Shown: positions 33,419-41,452 of the stretch, in pieces
Layout of the letters: each line of letters starts with the position of its first letter
Position numbering within the stretch: the first letter of the stretch is position 1
NCBI GenBank assembly: GCA_018882935.1
Contig: VERA01000008.1
Coordinates: 1-58,693, forward strand
Length of the DNA: 58,693 nt
Source: Burkholderiaceae bacterium
Lineage (GTDB): Bacteria; Pseudomonadota; Gammaproteobacteria; Burkholderiales; Burkholderiaceae_D
Direction: 5' to 3'
Translations under genes and position numbers: made by a program
The notes under the pieces: model-generated
The model's database searches: none
Told to the model about the DNA's origin: nothing
The model's input: only the letters and a program-made list of their open reading frames with translations

Positions 33419-34693
33419 ATGATGAACCGCCGCTTCCATCTTAAAACCCTGGCTGCGATCGCCGCAGTCGCTGTCAGTGGGTTGAGCGTTTCGAATTACG
33501 CTGCCGCTGCCGACACCATTAAAGTCGGTGTACTTCACAGCCTGTCCGGCACCATGGCTATCTCAGAGACCGTGCTTAAAGATACGGTGTTAATGGCGAT
33601 CGATGAGATCAATGCCAAAGGCGGGGTGCTCGGTAAAAAACTCGAGCCGGTGGTGGTCGACCCTGCATCCAACTGGCCATTATTTGCTGAGAAGACCAAG
33701 CAGCTACTCACGCAAGATAAAGTCGCCGTCATATTCGGTTGCTGGACCTCTGTATCCAGAAAATCTGTGCTGCCGGTTGTTGAGGAGCTGAATGGCTTAT
33801 TGTTCTACCCGGTGCAGTACGAAGGTGAAGAACTCTCAAAGAATGTGTTCTACACAGGGGCGGCGCCGAATCAGCAGGCTATTCCTGCTGTTGACTACCT
33901 GATGAGTAAAGAAGGTGGTGGAGCAAAGCGCTGGGTATTGCTAGGTACCGATTATGTTTACCCACGTACCACCAATAAAATTTTGCGTGCCTACCTGAAA
34001 TCAAAAGGTGTAAAAGAGTCCGACATTGATGAAAAATACACGCCGTTTGGTCATTCTGATTACCAAACCATCGTAGCCGATGTGAAGAAATTCTCGCAGG
34101 GTGGCAAGACAGCTGTCGTGTCTACGATCAACGGCGACTCGAACGTACCATTCTACAAAGAGCTGGGTAACGCAGGCTTGAAGGCCAAGGATGTACCTGT
34201 GGTTGCGTTCTCGGTAGGTGAGGAAGAATTGCGTGGCGTAGATACCAAGCCGCTGGTGGGCCACCTCGCCGCCTGGAACTACTTCATGTCGATCAAAAAT
34301 CCGACCAATGACGAGTTCACTAAAAAATGGGCGAGCTATGCCAAGGCTAAGGGTATTGCTGGCCACAAAGACAAGCCACTCACAAACGACCCGATGGAAG
34401 CCACCTATATCGGTATCAATATGTGGAAACAGGCGGTTGAAAAAGCCAAATCAACCGATGTCGATAAAGTAATCGCCGCCATGTCGGGCCAAACCTTCAA
34501 GGCACCAAGCGGTATTGTGTCAAAGATGGATGAGAAAAATCACCACCTGCATAAGTCGGTGTTTATTGGTGAAATCAAGGCAGACGGCCAGTTCAACGTA
34601 GTCTGGAAAACCCCCGGCCCGGTCAAGGCGAAGCCATGGAGCCCCTACATTGAAGGCAACGACAAGAAGCCTGATGAGCCTGTGAAGAAGTAA
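33419..34693 (+). CDS. urtA: Urea ABC transporter substrate-binding protein UrtA
   Basis: 425 residues from the first of two adjacent ATGs (33419, 33422), with AGGAG upstream. A further-upstream in-frame start at 33344 overlaps the sigma-54 promoter and is rejected. Signal peptide about 1-30 (cleavage after AAA). UrtA-specific blocks: TIKVGVLHSLSGTMAISE, FGCWTSVSRKSVLPV, NGLLFYPVQYEGEE, TDYVYPRTTN and DPMEATYIGI. It delivers urea to the UrtBC permease. First gene of urtABCDE. Confidence 0.95.
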   Translation: MMNRRFHLKTLAAIAAVAVSGLSVSNYAAAADTIKVGVLHSLSGTMAISETVLKDTVLMAIDEINAKGGVLGKKLEPVVVDPASNWPLFAEKTKQLLTQDKVAVIFGCWTSVSRKSVLPVVEELNGLLFYPVQYEGEELSKNVFYTGAAPNQQAIPAVDYLMSKEGGGAKRWVLLGTDYVYPRTTNKILRAYLKSKGVKESDIDEKYTPFGHSDYQTIVADVKKFSQGGKTAVVSTINGDSNVPFYKELGNAGLKAKDVPVVAFSVGEEELRGVDTKPLVGHLAAWNYFMSIKNPTNDEFTKKWASYAKAKGIAGHKDKPLTNDPMEATYIGINMWKQAVEKAKSTDVDKVIAAMSGQTFKAPSGIVSKMDEKNHHLHKSVFIGEIKADGQFNVVWKTPGPVKAKPWSPYIEGNDKKPDEPVKK

Positions 34694-34801
34694 GTCATTC
34701 TTCATCTTCACGTAACTCTGTGTGCCGCGACCATTGCACAAAAGTGCATCGTCATTGAACTAGCACCGTTGGGCGGTGCGGCACCCGCCCAAATTCTTCG
34801 A

Positions 34802-36412
34802 ATGATAATGACCATCTGGTTACGATGTATGTTTCAGGCGGGGCGCCGCTGTCTGCTCAGCTTGATTTGTATGGGTATGATGAGCAGTGCCTTTGCTCTC
34901 TCCAGTAATGAAGCCAAACAACTGGCGACCGGCGAGACAGACACCCGCATCAAGACCCTTGCGCAGTTAGTGAGTCGTGCTGATGAAGGCGCTTACCGGC
35001 TGATCAAGGCAATGAATGACGATGCAGTCAAAATTGCAGGTGATCGCATACTCATTATTGAAGATGGCAAAGCCATTGATGCAGTTAGTGGTGAGGCAAC
35101 CAACCTGCCCGACAGCGCCGAAGATGTCATCAGCAATAATCGCATGCGCGCCGAGCTGGAAAGTGCAATGGCTGCGCTGCGCCTGCTCTCGAAAAACCCT
35201 GCTACTCGGCTTGAGGCGGCACAAGCGCTACTCAAAGAACCCGACGCAGAAAAAATACCGCTACTGCGTAAAGCACTGGCATCGGAATCCGAGAGCACAA
35301 TAAAATCTACCTTATCGCTTGCGCTGGCAGCTGCGTCGCTGGGCGACCCTGACCCGGCAATCAGACTCAATGCAGCTAAAGAAATAGCAAGCTACCAAAC
35401 CCCGCAAACCATCCTGCTACTTAATCAACGACTGGCAGATGAAACCGTACCGGAGGTCAGAGCAGCAGTAGCTGCCTCCTTACGCGAAGTTCAAGCCGCG
35501 CTTCAATGGGGTGACAAACTGGGGGTTCTATTTACTGGGCTTAGCTTGGGCTCTATTTTGTTACTCGCAGCGCTTGGGCTTGCAGTTACCTACGGGCTGA
35601 TGGGTGTGATCAACATGGCGCATGGCGAGTTGATCATGATTGGCGCGTATGCCACCTACGTTGTTCAAGGTTTATTTCGCACCTATTTGCCGGATTCATT
35701 TAATGCTTATCTTCTGGTTGCAGTACCGGCTGCGTTCTGCGTATCGGCTTTGGTTGGTGCTGTCATTGAACGACTGGTGCTTCGCCATTTATACGGCCGC
35801 CCCCTCGAAACTTTACTGGCAACCTGGGGTATCAGTCTGATTCTGATTCAAGGTGTACGCTCGGTATTCGGCGCACAAAATGTCGCCGTAGAAAATCCTG
35901 CTTGGCTATCCGGTGGCTGGCAGGTACTTCCGAATTTGATACTGCCTTATAACCGTATCGTCATCATCATGTTTGCCGTACTGGTGCTGATTGGTATGGC
36001 CTTACTGATCTCTAAAACACGGCTAGGCTTGTTTGTACGTGGCGTCACACAAAATCGCACCATCGCCGCGAGCATGGGTGTGAACACGGCCCGCATCGAC
36101 ACCCTGGCCTTTGCACTTGGCTCGGGTATTGCAGGCTTGGCGGGTGCGGCGCTGTCACAAGTGGGCAATGTAGGGCCAGACCTGGGTCAAAACTACATCG
36201 TTGATTCATTCATGGTGGTGGTTCTTGGCGGTGTGGGGCAACTCGCCGGTACTGTGTACGCAGCACTTGGCTTGGGCGTGCTGAATAAACTGCTCGAGGG
36301 TATGGCCGGCGCTGTTCTGGCAAAGATTGCTGTGCTTGTCATGATCGTCATCTTCATTCAAAAGCGTCCACAAGGCATCTTTGCGCTTAAAGGCCGGAGT
36401 GCGGAGGCCTGA
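34802..36412 (+). CDS. urtB: Urea ABC transporter permease UrtB
   Basis: 536 residues from ATG 34802; ATG 34808 is an equal alternative, and a TTG at 34769 has no ribosome site. It has a signal-like N-terminus, then a periplasmic region of about 190 residues with alpha-helical HEAT-like repeats (RLEAAQALLKEPD and RLNAAKEIASYQ), which UrtB proteins carry and LivH proteins lack. The membrane part starts near 245 (LGVLFTGLSLGSILLLAALGLA) and has the family motif VINMAHGELIMIGAYATY; the C-terminus is IQKRPQGIFALKGR. With UrtC it forms the urea channel. Confidence 0.93.
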   Translation: MIMTIWLRCMFQAGRRCLLSLICMGMMSSAFALSSNEAKQLATGETDTRIKTLAQLVSRADEGAYRLIKAMNDDAVKIAGDRILIIEDGKAIDAVSGEATNLPDSAEDVISNNRMRAELESAMAALRLLSKNPATRLEAAQALLKEPDAEKIPLLRKALASESESTIKSTLSLALAAASLGDPDPAIRLNAAKEIASYQTPQTILLLNQRLADETVPEVRAAVAASLREVQAALQWGDKLGVLFTGLSLGSILLLAALGLAVTYGLMGVINMAHGELIMIGAYATYVVQGLFRTYLPDSFNAYLLVAVPAAFCVSALVGAVIERLVLRHLYGRPLETLLATWGISLILIQGVRSVFGAQNVAVENPAWLSGGWQVLPNLILPYNRIVIIMFAVLVLIGMALLISKTRLGLFVRGVTQNRTIAASMGVNTARIDTLAFALGSGIAGLAGAALSQVGNVGPDLGQNYIVDSFMVVVLGGVGQLAGTVYAALGLGVLNKLLEGMAGAVLAKIAVLVMIVIFIQKRPQGIFALKGRSAEA

Positions 36413-36413
36413 A

Positions 36414-37532
36414 ATGAAAAGCCATATATCACCTGAAGCCAGATCTTATTCACCCGCGCCATTACTTTCAGCTAACGGATGGCGCGGTTTCATCATTGCG
36501 CTCATTGTCATTTGCGTCATCGCACCCATAGCTAATTTATGGGTGCCTCAAACCAGTCTGTTTCACCTGAGCGATTATGCAGTTGCCTTAATCGGCAAGA
36601 TTATGTGCTACGCGATCTGCGCGCTGGCGATGGATCTGGTGTGGGGCATCGCCGGTGTTTTATCGTTAGGTCACGGACTGTTTTTCGCGCTGGGCGGTTA
36701 CATGATGGGCATGTACCTGATGCGGCAAATTGGTCGCGACGGTAACTACCATAGTGACTTACCTGACTTCATGGTATTCCTCGACTGGAAAGTATTGCCT
36801 TGGCACTGGGCGCTATCAGACAGCTTTATTGCTACGCTTCTCTTGATTGTGCTGGTGCCAGGCGTACTGGCGTTGATCTTTGGCTTCTTTGCGTTTCGAT
36901 CGCGCATCAAAGGGGTTTATTTTTCCATCATCACGCAGGCACTGACCTTTGCCGCCATGCTGCTGTTTTTCCGTAATGAGACTGGCTTCGGTGGCAATAA
37001 CGGCTTCACCGATTTCAAGCGCATTCTGAATATACCGATCGCCACCCAAAGCATGCGCATGACCTTATTTATGTTGACCGGCATATGTTTGCTTGGGTTC
37101 TTCCTGATGGCGCGCTACATTGTTCAAAGCAAGTTTGGCCGCGTGCTGCAAGCGATTCGCGATGCAGAAAACCGGGTAATGTTCTGCGGCTATTCAACGC
37201 TTCAGTACAAACTGAGTATCTGGACTTTGTCAGCCGTCATGTGCGGCGTCGCCGGTGCGCTGTATGTACCGCAGGTTGGCATCATCAACCCAAGTGAAAT
37301 GAGTCCGGCCAATTCGATTGAGATTGCGATCTGGACTGCCGTCGGCGGGCGCGGCACACTGATTGGCCCAATTATTGGGGCATTCCTTGTTAATGGCGCT
37401 AAAAGCTGGCTAACGGTCGTTGCACCATCTATCTGGCTGTATTTCCTCGGGCTGTTATTCATTGCGGTCACGCTGTATTTACCGGGTGGTGTCATAGGGC
37501 TGATCAAGAAGCTGACCGGAGGCCGCACATGA
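36414..37532 (+). CDS. urtC: Urea ABC transporter permease UrtC
   Basis: 372 residues from ATG 36414, one base after the urtB stop, with GGAGG upstream. It has about nine membrane segments. Motifs typical for UrtC: GIAGVLSLGHGLFFALGGY, FRSRIKGVYFSIITQALTF, FRNETGFGGNNGFTDF and MFCGYSTLQYK. The long loop after residue 95 (MYLMRQIGRDGNYH) is UrtC-specific. The stop overlaps urtD by four bases. Confidence 0.94.
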   Translation: MKSHISPEARSYSPAPLLSANGWRGFIIALIVICVIAPIANLWVPQTSLFHLSDYAVALIGKIMCYAICALAMDLVWGIAGVLSLGHGLFFALGGYMMGMYLMRQIGRDGNYHSDLPDFMVFLDWKVLPWHWALSDSFIATLLLIVLVPGVLALIFGFFAFRSRIKGVYFSIITQALTFAAMLLFFRNETGFGGNNGFTDFKRILNIPIATQSMRMTLFMLTGICLLGFFLMARYIVQSKFGRVLQAIRDAENRVMFCGYSTLQYKLSIWTLSAVMCGVAGALYVPQVGIINPSEMSPANSIEIAIWTAVGGRGTLIGPIIGAFLVNGAKSWLTVVAPSIWLYFLGLLFIAVTLYLPGGVIGLIKKLTGGRT

Positions 37533-38410
37533 ACCCCGAGCTGATGCAGTCAGGCGCAAAACGGCTGGCGACTTACCAACAAAAAATTGCGCAGTCACCG
37601 GTCGTCAATACAGCCTCGGGCGGCAGTATGTCGTTAGGACGGCCGCATCAATCCGGTGAGCTTGATCTTGTTCATGGTCGAATTCTTTATCTTGAAGATG
37701 TGAGCGTCAGCTTTGATGGTTTCAAGGCAATCAATAAGCTCTCTCTCGATATCGCACCGGGTGAATTACGCTGCGTCATTGGCCCTAACGGCGCAGGTAA
37801 AACCACCATGATGGACATTATCACGGGCAAGACTCGGCCTGATGAGGGCGTCGTCTACTTCGGCAGCACGATTAATTTGCTGAGACACACTGAACCGGAA
37901 ATAGCTGCCATGGGCATAGGCAGGAAATTTCAAAAGCCAACCGTATTTGAAAAATTGTCAGTATTCGAAAACCTGGAATTAGCCCTAAAGACACATAAAG
38001 ATGTACGCTCGTCTTTGTTTTTTCGGTTGGATTCCGAGCAGAGTGACCGTCTCGACGAGGTTCTACACATCATCAAACTGACCGGTCATGTGCATCAAAC
38101 CGCAGGTAACCTCAGCCACGGCCAAAAACAATGGCTGGAAATCGGCATGCTGCTGATGCAAGAACCCCGAGTATTACTGCTTGATGAGCCAGTGGCTGGC
38201 ATGACCGACGAAGAGACTGAACGCACTGCCGAGCTATTACTTCAGTTAAAAGGCAAGCACTGCCTGATTGTGGTCGAGCATGACATGAAATTTATTGAAG
38301 CGATTTCAGATACGGTCACGGTACTGTGCGATGGTGCGGTACTGGCTCAAGGCCCGCTCGCCAAGGTTGCAGCCGATGAGCGTGTAATCGAAAGCTACCT
38401 GGGACGGTAA
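37529..38410 (+). CDS. urtD: Urea ABC transporter ATPase UrtD
   Basis: 293 residues. GGAGG precedes the ATG. An N-terminal extension of about 45 residues precedes the ATPase fold (LYLEDVSVSFDGFKAINKL). Walker A is GPNGAGKTT, followed by the UrtD phrase DIITGKTRPDEG; GIGRKFQKPTVFEKLSVFEN is the LivG-like Q-loop region; the signature is LSHGQKQ and Walker B is VLLLDEP. It powers urea import together with UrtE. Confidence 0.95.
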   Translation: MNPELMQSGAKRLATYQQKIAQSPVVNTASGGSMSLGRPHQSGELDLVHGRILYLEDVSVSFDGFKAINKLSLDIAPGELRCVIGPNGAGKTTMMDIITGKTRPDEGVVYFGSTINLLRHTEPEIAAMGIGRKFQKPTVFEKLSVFENLELALKTHKDVRSSLFFRLDSEQSDRLDEVLHIIKLTGHVHQTAGNLSHGQKQWLEIGMLLMQEPRVLLLDEPVAGMTDEETERTAELLLQLKGKHCLIVVEHDMKFIEAISDTVTVLCDGAVLAQGPLAKVAADERVIESYLGR

Positions 38411-38415
38411 AGACC

Positions 38416-39114
38416 ATGGCTATGCTGACAATATCGCGCGTGAATCAATACTACGGTGGGTCGCATATATTGCGCGACGTGAGCCTGAAGGCTGACCCCG
38501 GCAAAGTGACTGTGCTGCTGGGTCGTAATGGCGTAGGCAAAACCACCTTGCTCAAATCCTTGATGGGCTTGGTACCGATTCGCAATGGCGAGATCGCATT
38601 TAACGGCGTGCCTATTGAATCCGCGACACCCTACGAGCGCGCCCGCACCGGTATCGGCTATGTTCCTCAAGGTAGAGAAATATTCGCCCGCCTGACTGTC
38701 GAAGAAAATCTGCGGATGGGCTTGGCTACCAAGCCGGGGAATGTTCCGGTACCAAATCGTTTGTATGAGTTGTTTCCAATTCTCGATAGCATGCGCCACC
38801 GGCGTGGTGGTGATTTATCGGGTGGTCAGCAGCAGCAACTAGCGATTGCTCGCGCGCTGGCCGCAGGCCCCAAGTTACTGGTGCTGGATGAGCCTACTGA
38901 GGGCATACAGCCCTCGATCATTAAAGATATTGGAAGAGTCATTCGATTAATGGCAAGCCAAGAAAACATGGCTGTCCTGCTGTGTGAGCAGTACTACGAC
39001 TTTGCGGAAGAACTTGCCGACGATTATTACGTGCTGGAGCGCGGTGCAATTATCGATCACGGCGCTGGAAGTGAGATGAAAAAGAACAATGTACGCAAGT
39101 TGGTCGCTATCTAA
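38416..39114 (+). CDS. urtE: Urea ABC transporter ATPase UrtE
   Basis: 232 residues. Walker A is GRNGVGKTT, with the UrtE-specific Arg; GYVPQGREIFARLTVEENL follows, the signature is LSGGQQQQ and Walker B is LLVLDEPTEGIQPS. The ATG lies 5 bp after the urtD stop. No urease genes follow in the window, so urease or urea amidolyase must be encoded elsewhere. The downstream region to 39234 carries no clear terminator. Confidence 0.95.
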   Translation: MAMLTISRVNQYYGGSHILRDVSLKADPGKVTVLLGRNGVGKTTLLKSLMGLVPIRNGEIAFNGVPIESATPYERARTGIGYVPQGREIFARLTVEENLRMGLATKPGNVPVPNRLYELFPILDSMRHRRGGDLSGGQQQQLAIARALAAGPKLLVLDEPTEGIQPSIIKDIGRVIRLMASQENMAVLLCEQYYDFAEELADDYYVLERGAIIDHGAGSEMKKNNVRKLVAI

Positions 39115-39234
39115 AACTTTTCTTTTTCAGGTAGCGGCAACACGTCAGTACCGCAGATGGTATCAGTCAACCCGCTGCCACGCGTCACCAAATCGCTAAC
39201 AGCGTGATTGAACGCTGCCCTCGCCGCTCACAAC

Positions 39235-39654
39235 CTAAGTAGATGGATTATTCGCCATTAGCTTTGCCCTGCTAATCGGACACGCTCTTCGCAAATGCAA
39301 GGCCTCAGCTGCTTTTTCTTTTTCTATATTTTCTCGAATTTTATCCATGTCGAGCATGGAGATTTGCTGCATAAGATAGGCGACCCTGTCTACATCATGA
39401 GCACCTTTTTCAAAATACAGGATGATGCGCTGCCTGAAAATCAACAAAGCACTCTCGTTGACCAAACCAAAGCGTTGCGCTAATTCGGGTTCTTGGTGAA
39501 CATCGCAGTGCGCAATGACTGCTGAAGGAATCACACTCGCCAGGAGCTGGTCTTGTCCGGTTTCAGTTTCGCTAGTGACAAAACGAACGATCAAGGTCTC
39601 ACTTGTCTCTACAAGCGCATCAAAGTCAGCAGCACTGGTTGTACAAGGGCTCAT
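39235..39654 (-). CDS. Thioredoxin-fold protein without CxxC
   Basis: 139 residues. The order of elements matches a thioredoxin fold: ADFDALVETSETLIVRFVTSE (beta-alpha-beta), AHCDVHQEPELAQRFGLVNESALLIFRQ (where thioredoxins have a cis-Pro) and YFEKGAHDVDRVAYLMQQI. There is no CxxC pair, so it cannot act as a disulfide reductase; a binding or co-chaperone role is more likely. The C-terminal 30 residues are charged and helical (KIRENIEKEKAAEAL). It is convergent with urtE; no relation to urea use can be shown. Confidence 0.6.
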   Translation of the reverse strand: MSPCTTSAADFDALVETSETLIVRFVTSETETGQDQLLASVIPSAVIAHCDVHQEPELAQRFGLVNESALLIFRQRIILYFEKGAHDVDRVAYLMQQISMLDMDKIRENIEKEKAAEALHLRRACPISRAKLMANNPST

Positions 39655-39728
39655 CGCGGGTCAGGGTAACCAGCGGATCATCGGCAGACAGGCAGCGAAC
39701 CACGCTGCACAGCCAGCCGCTATACGAT

Positions 39729-39947
39729 CTAATCGCGCCGCTGATCAGCTTTCACAGGAACAGCGCGCGCCTGTGATTTTGAAGATTTGAAAACCGCCGC
39801 AATCACACCGACGCATACGATTACGCACAGCACGATCGCCGGCGATTCAAGCAGCGAATGTGTGTGGTCATAAGATGCGCCGTGAGCCAGCGCAAGGCTC
39901 GAGCTAATACTGCCGCATAAGCCAACGAGAATTTTTTCGAAATTCAA
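39729..39947 (-). CDS. Small membrane protein with signal peptide
   Basis: 72 residues. A signal-like N-terminus (cleavage after LALA near 21), a short His-containing stretch (HGASYDHTHS) that could bind a metal, then one membrane helix (about 34-52) and a basic tail. I do not recognise the family; size and layout recall small accessory proteins of metal or urea systems. It lies 74 bp upstream of the thioredoxin-fold gene on the same strand. Moderate confidence that it is real. Confidence 0.5.
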   Translation of the reverse strand: MNFEKILVGLCGSISSSLALAHGASYDHTHSLLESPAIVLCVIVCVGVIAAVFKSSKSQARAVPVKADQRRD

Positions 39948-39973
39948 CGCGTTCCCCTCATCAAAAGATAGTC

Positions 39974-40005
39974 AGAAAAACGCCGCCGAGCATTTGGCTT
40001 GGCGG
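39974..40005 (-). terminator. Rho-independent terminator for the regulator-acetyltransferase operon
   Basis: Read on the minus strand: CCGCC, one mismatch, AGC, loop CAAAT, GCT, one mismatch, GGCGG, then CG and five T. The stem is GC-rich and followed by a T tract. It lies about 200 bp beyond the end of the GNAT gene and before the small membrane-protein gene, so it can separate the two transcripts. Confidence 0.55.
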
Positions 40006-40207
40006 TGATGTCGCTTGCAATAGAAGCGTTGGTCAATGATTACGACCTATGCATCTAATCAATGGCCGTGTGCAGCACACGATCGAATTTACTTCTGACG
40101 CTGCGACATGGCAAGCGGATTTAACAAGTTGCTTTTTTATACAGTAGGCTGTGGTCGTGCCGATCTATTCCGCACGGAGTAAGCTGAAACGCATTAAAAA
40201 CGCCGTA

Positions 40208-40690
40208 TTAACTTACGCCGGTAGTATTTAGAGCAAGACTCAGGCGCCGTGCGATCAGGCGTGTTTCCGACCATCCCAAATGCTGGTAATACGCCAGCGC
40301 AGGATGATTATCTACATCGGCCAGCAACTGCGCGCGCGTGGCACCCTGCGCTCTGGCCCAATCGAGCGCAGCCTGCAGCACCTCGCGCCCGACGCCTTGG
40401 CCACGCCACTCTGTGTGTACCACCATGTCCTCAACCCACGCCGACGGCGCGCCTTCGGCAGTCGAGAACACCAGCTGCGCCGAGCACATCGCAATCACCC
40501 GCGACTGCGCTGCGCGCGCCACCATGATGCAGCCGGTCGGGCTGCTCAGCACGGCCGATAAGCCGCGCACTTGACGTTCAGCGTCGGGGTTGAAATCCTG
40601 CTCGATACTGAATAAATCGGCGAGCAGGGCCACCAGCGAGGGAATGTCGTCAGCGCGCGCCGGTTCAATCCGCCATGGCTTATCGCTCAC
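40208..40690 (-). CDS. GNAT-family N-acetyltransferase
   Basis: 160 residues from a GTG start at 40690 that overlaps the stop of the regulator gene (GTGA). A longer in-frame reading upstream is only the shadow of that regulator. The fold is GNAT: RIEPARADDIPSLVALLADLF at the N-terminus, VEDMVVHTEWRGQGVGREVL with the acetyl-CoA P-loop (RGQGVG), and NHPALAYYQHLGW near the end. Transfer of acetyl to an amine is the family reaction. Coupling to an XRE-cupin regulator of an N-methylglutamate operon suggests an amine or amino-acid substrate, which is a guess. Confidence 0.85.
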   Translation of the reverse strand: MSDKPWRIEPARADDIPSLVALLADLFSIEQDFNPDAERQVRGLSAVLSSPTGCIMVARAAQSRVIAMCSAQLVFSTAEGAPSAWVEDMVVHTEWRGQGVGREVLQAALDWARAQGATRAQLLADVDNHPALAYYQHLGWSETRLIARRLSLALNTTGVS

Positions 40691-41331
40691 TCGCGCCCCC
40701 GGCCGTAAATAATGATCGCTAAAAAAAGTGTCGGGGTCTCGCTCAGCACCTCGGGGCCGTGCGGTACATCGCCGCGAAAGCTCAGCGTATCGCCCGGGCC
40801 GATCTCGTAGGTTTCGTTGCCATGTCGATAAGTCATACGCCCCTGCAGCATGTAGATCAGCTCGGTACCCGGGTGCTGAAACGTGGGAAACACCTCGGAG
40901 GCATCGTCCAGGCTGATCAAGAAAGGCTCGAACAGCTTCTCTGGCCCCTGGTCGTAAGCCAGCAGCCGGTAGGTATGGCCCGAGCGAGTGCCGCGCCGCA
41001 CCACCTCCATGCCCTCGCCGGCCCGCACCAGCTGCGCATTGCCCTCGATCACATCCACATCTCGGAATAGCGCCGACAGCGAGATACCCAGCGAGCGCGC
41101 CAGGCGATGCAAGGTATCCAGGCTGGTTTGGCATTGCCCGTTTTCGATTTTCGACAGCATGCCACGCGAAATCCCAGCCAGCGTCGAGACCTCGGCAATC
41201 GTCAGCCCGTGCGCCAGCCGCTTCTCGCGCAAGGCCGCGCCAAGGTGGCGCGCCACCGCCAAACCCTCGCCGCCGGCTGCCTCCTCGTTCGCCGCCGCCA
41301 GCGCCGGTGGTGCTGTCCGCCTATTGACCAT
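40687..41331 (-). CDS. XRE-cupin transcriptional regulator of the N-methylglutamate operon
   Basis: 214 residues from ATG 41331, chosen because AGGGGGAA is correctly spaced before it; an upstream in-frame start at 41361 is less likely. Helix-turn-helix of the XRE type at about 27-80 (REKRLAHGLTIAEVSTLAGI, then RGMLSKIENGQCQTSLDTL). A C-terminal cupin (about 140-208) includes HPGTELIYMLQGRMTYRHG and GDTLSFRGDVPHGPE. The family (PuuR-like) controls polyamine and amino-acid catabolism with the cupin as ligand sensor. It is divergent from the mgd operon and shares with it a control region with overlapping promoters and an inverted repeat, so it probably regulates both that operon and itself. Confidence 0.88.
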   Translation of the reverse strand: MVNRRTAPPALAAANEEAAGGEGLAVARHLGAALREKRLAHGLTIAEVSTLAGISRGMLSKIENGQCQTSLDTLHRLARSLGISLSALFRDVDVIEGNAQLVRAGEGMEVVRRGTRSGHTYRLLAYDQGPEKLFEPFLISLDDASEVFPTFQHPGTELIYMLQGRMTYRHGNETYEIGPGDTLSFRGDVPHGPEVLSETPTLFLAIIIYGRGRE

Positions 41332-41350
41332 GTTCCCCCTGGAGATGTTG

Positions 41351-41419
41351 TTGACCCACAATAAAAAGTGAGATATAAGAATAATTGTTTATTGTGAAGA
41401 AACAAAGCGCCGCTGTCAA
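41351..41419. promoter_or_regulatory. Face-to-face promoters overlaid by a perfect 9-bp inverted repeat (regulator/mgd control region)
   Basis: Rightward promoter: TTGACC (41351-41356), 17 bp, TATAAG (41374-41379), start near 41386. Leftward promoter: TTGACA (41419-41414), 17 bp, CACAAT (41396-41391), start near 41384. The inverted repeat CACAATAAA (41357-41365) and TTTATTGTG (41388-41396) has centres 31 bp (three turns) apart. Its left arm lies in the rightward spacer and its right arm includes the leftward -10. The two RNA polymerase sites overlap completely, so the promoters exclude each other, and a protein on the repeat would block both. Confidence 0.65.
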
Positions 41420-41452
41420 AGCGGATCGCACTCAACCGAAAAGTTCAACTGT

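Noticed and set aside
40691-41134. A long minus-strand frame that would extend the GNAT acetyltransferase to 308 residues.
   Set aside because: Its first half is Arg/Gly/Ala-rich low-complexity sequence lying over the XRE-cupin regulator in another frame. The GTG at 40690 overlapping the regulator stop is the natural start.
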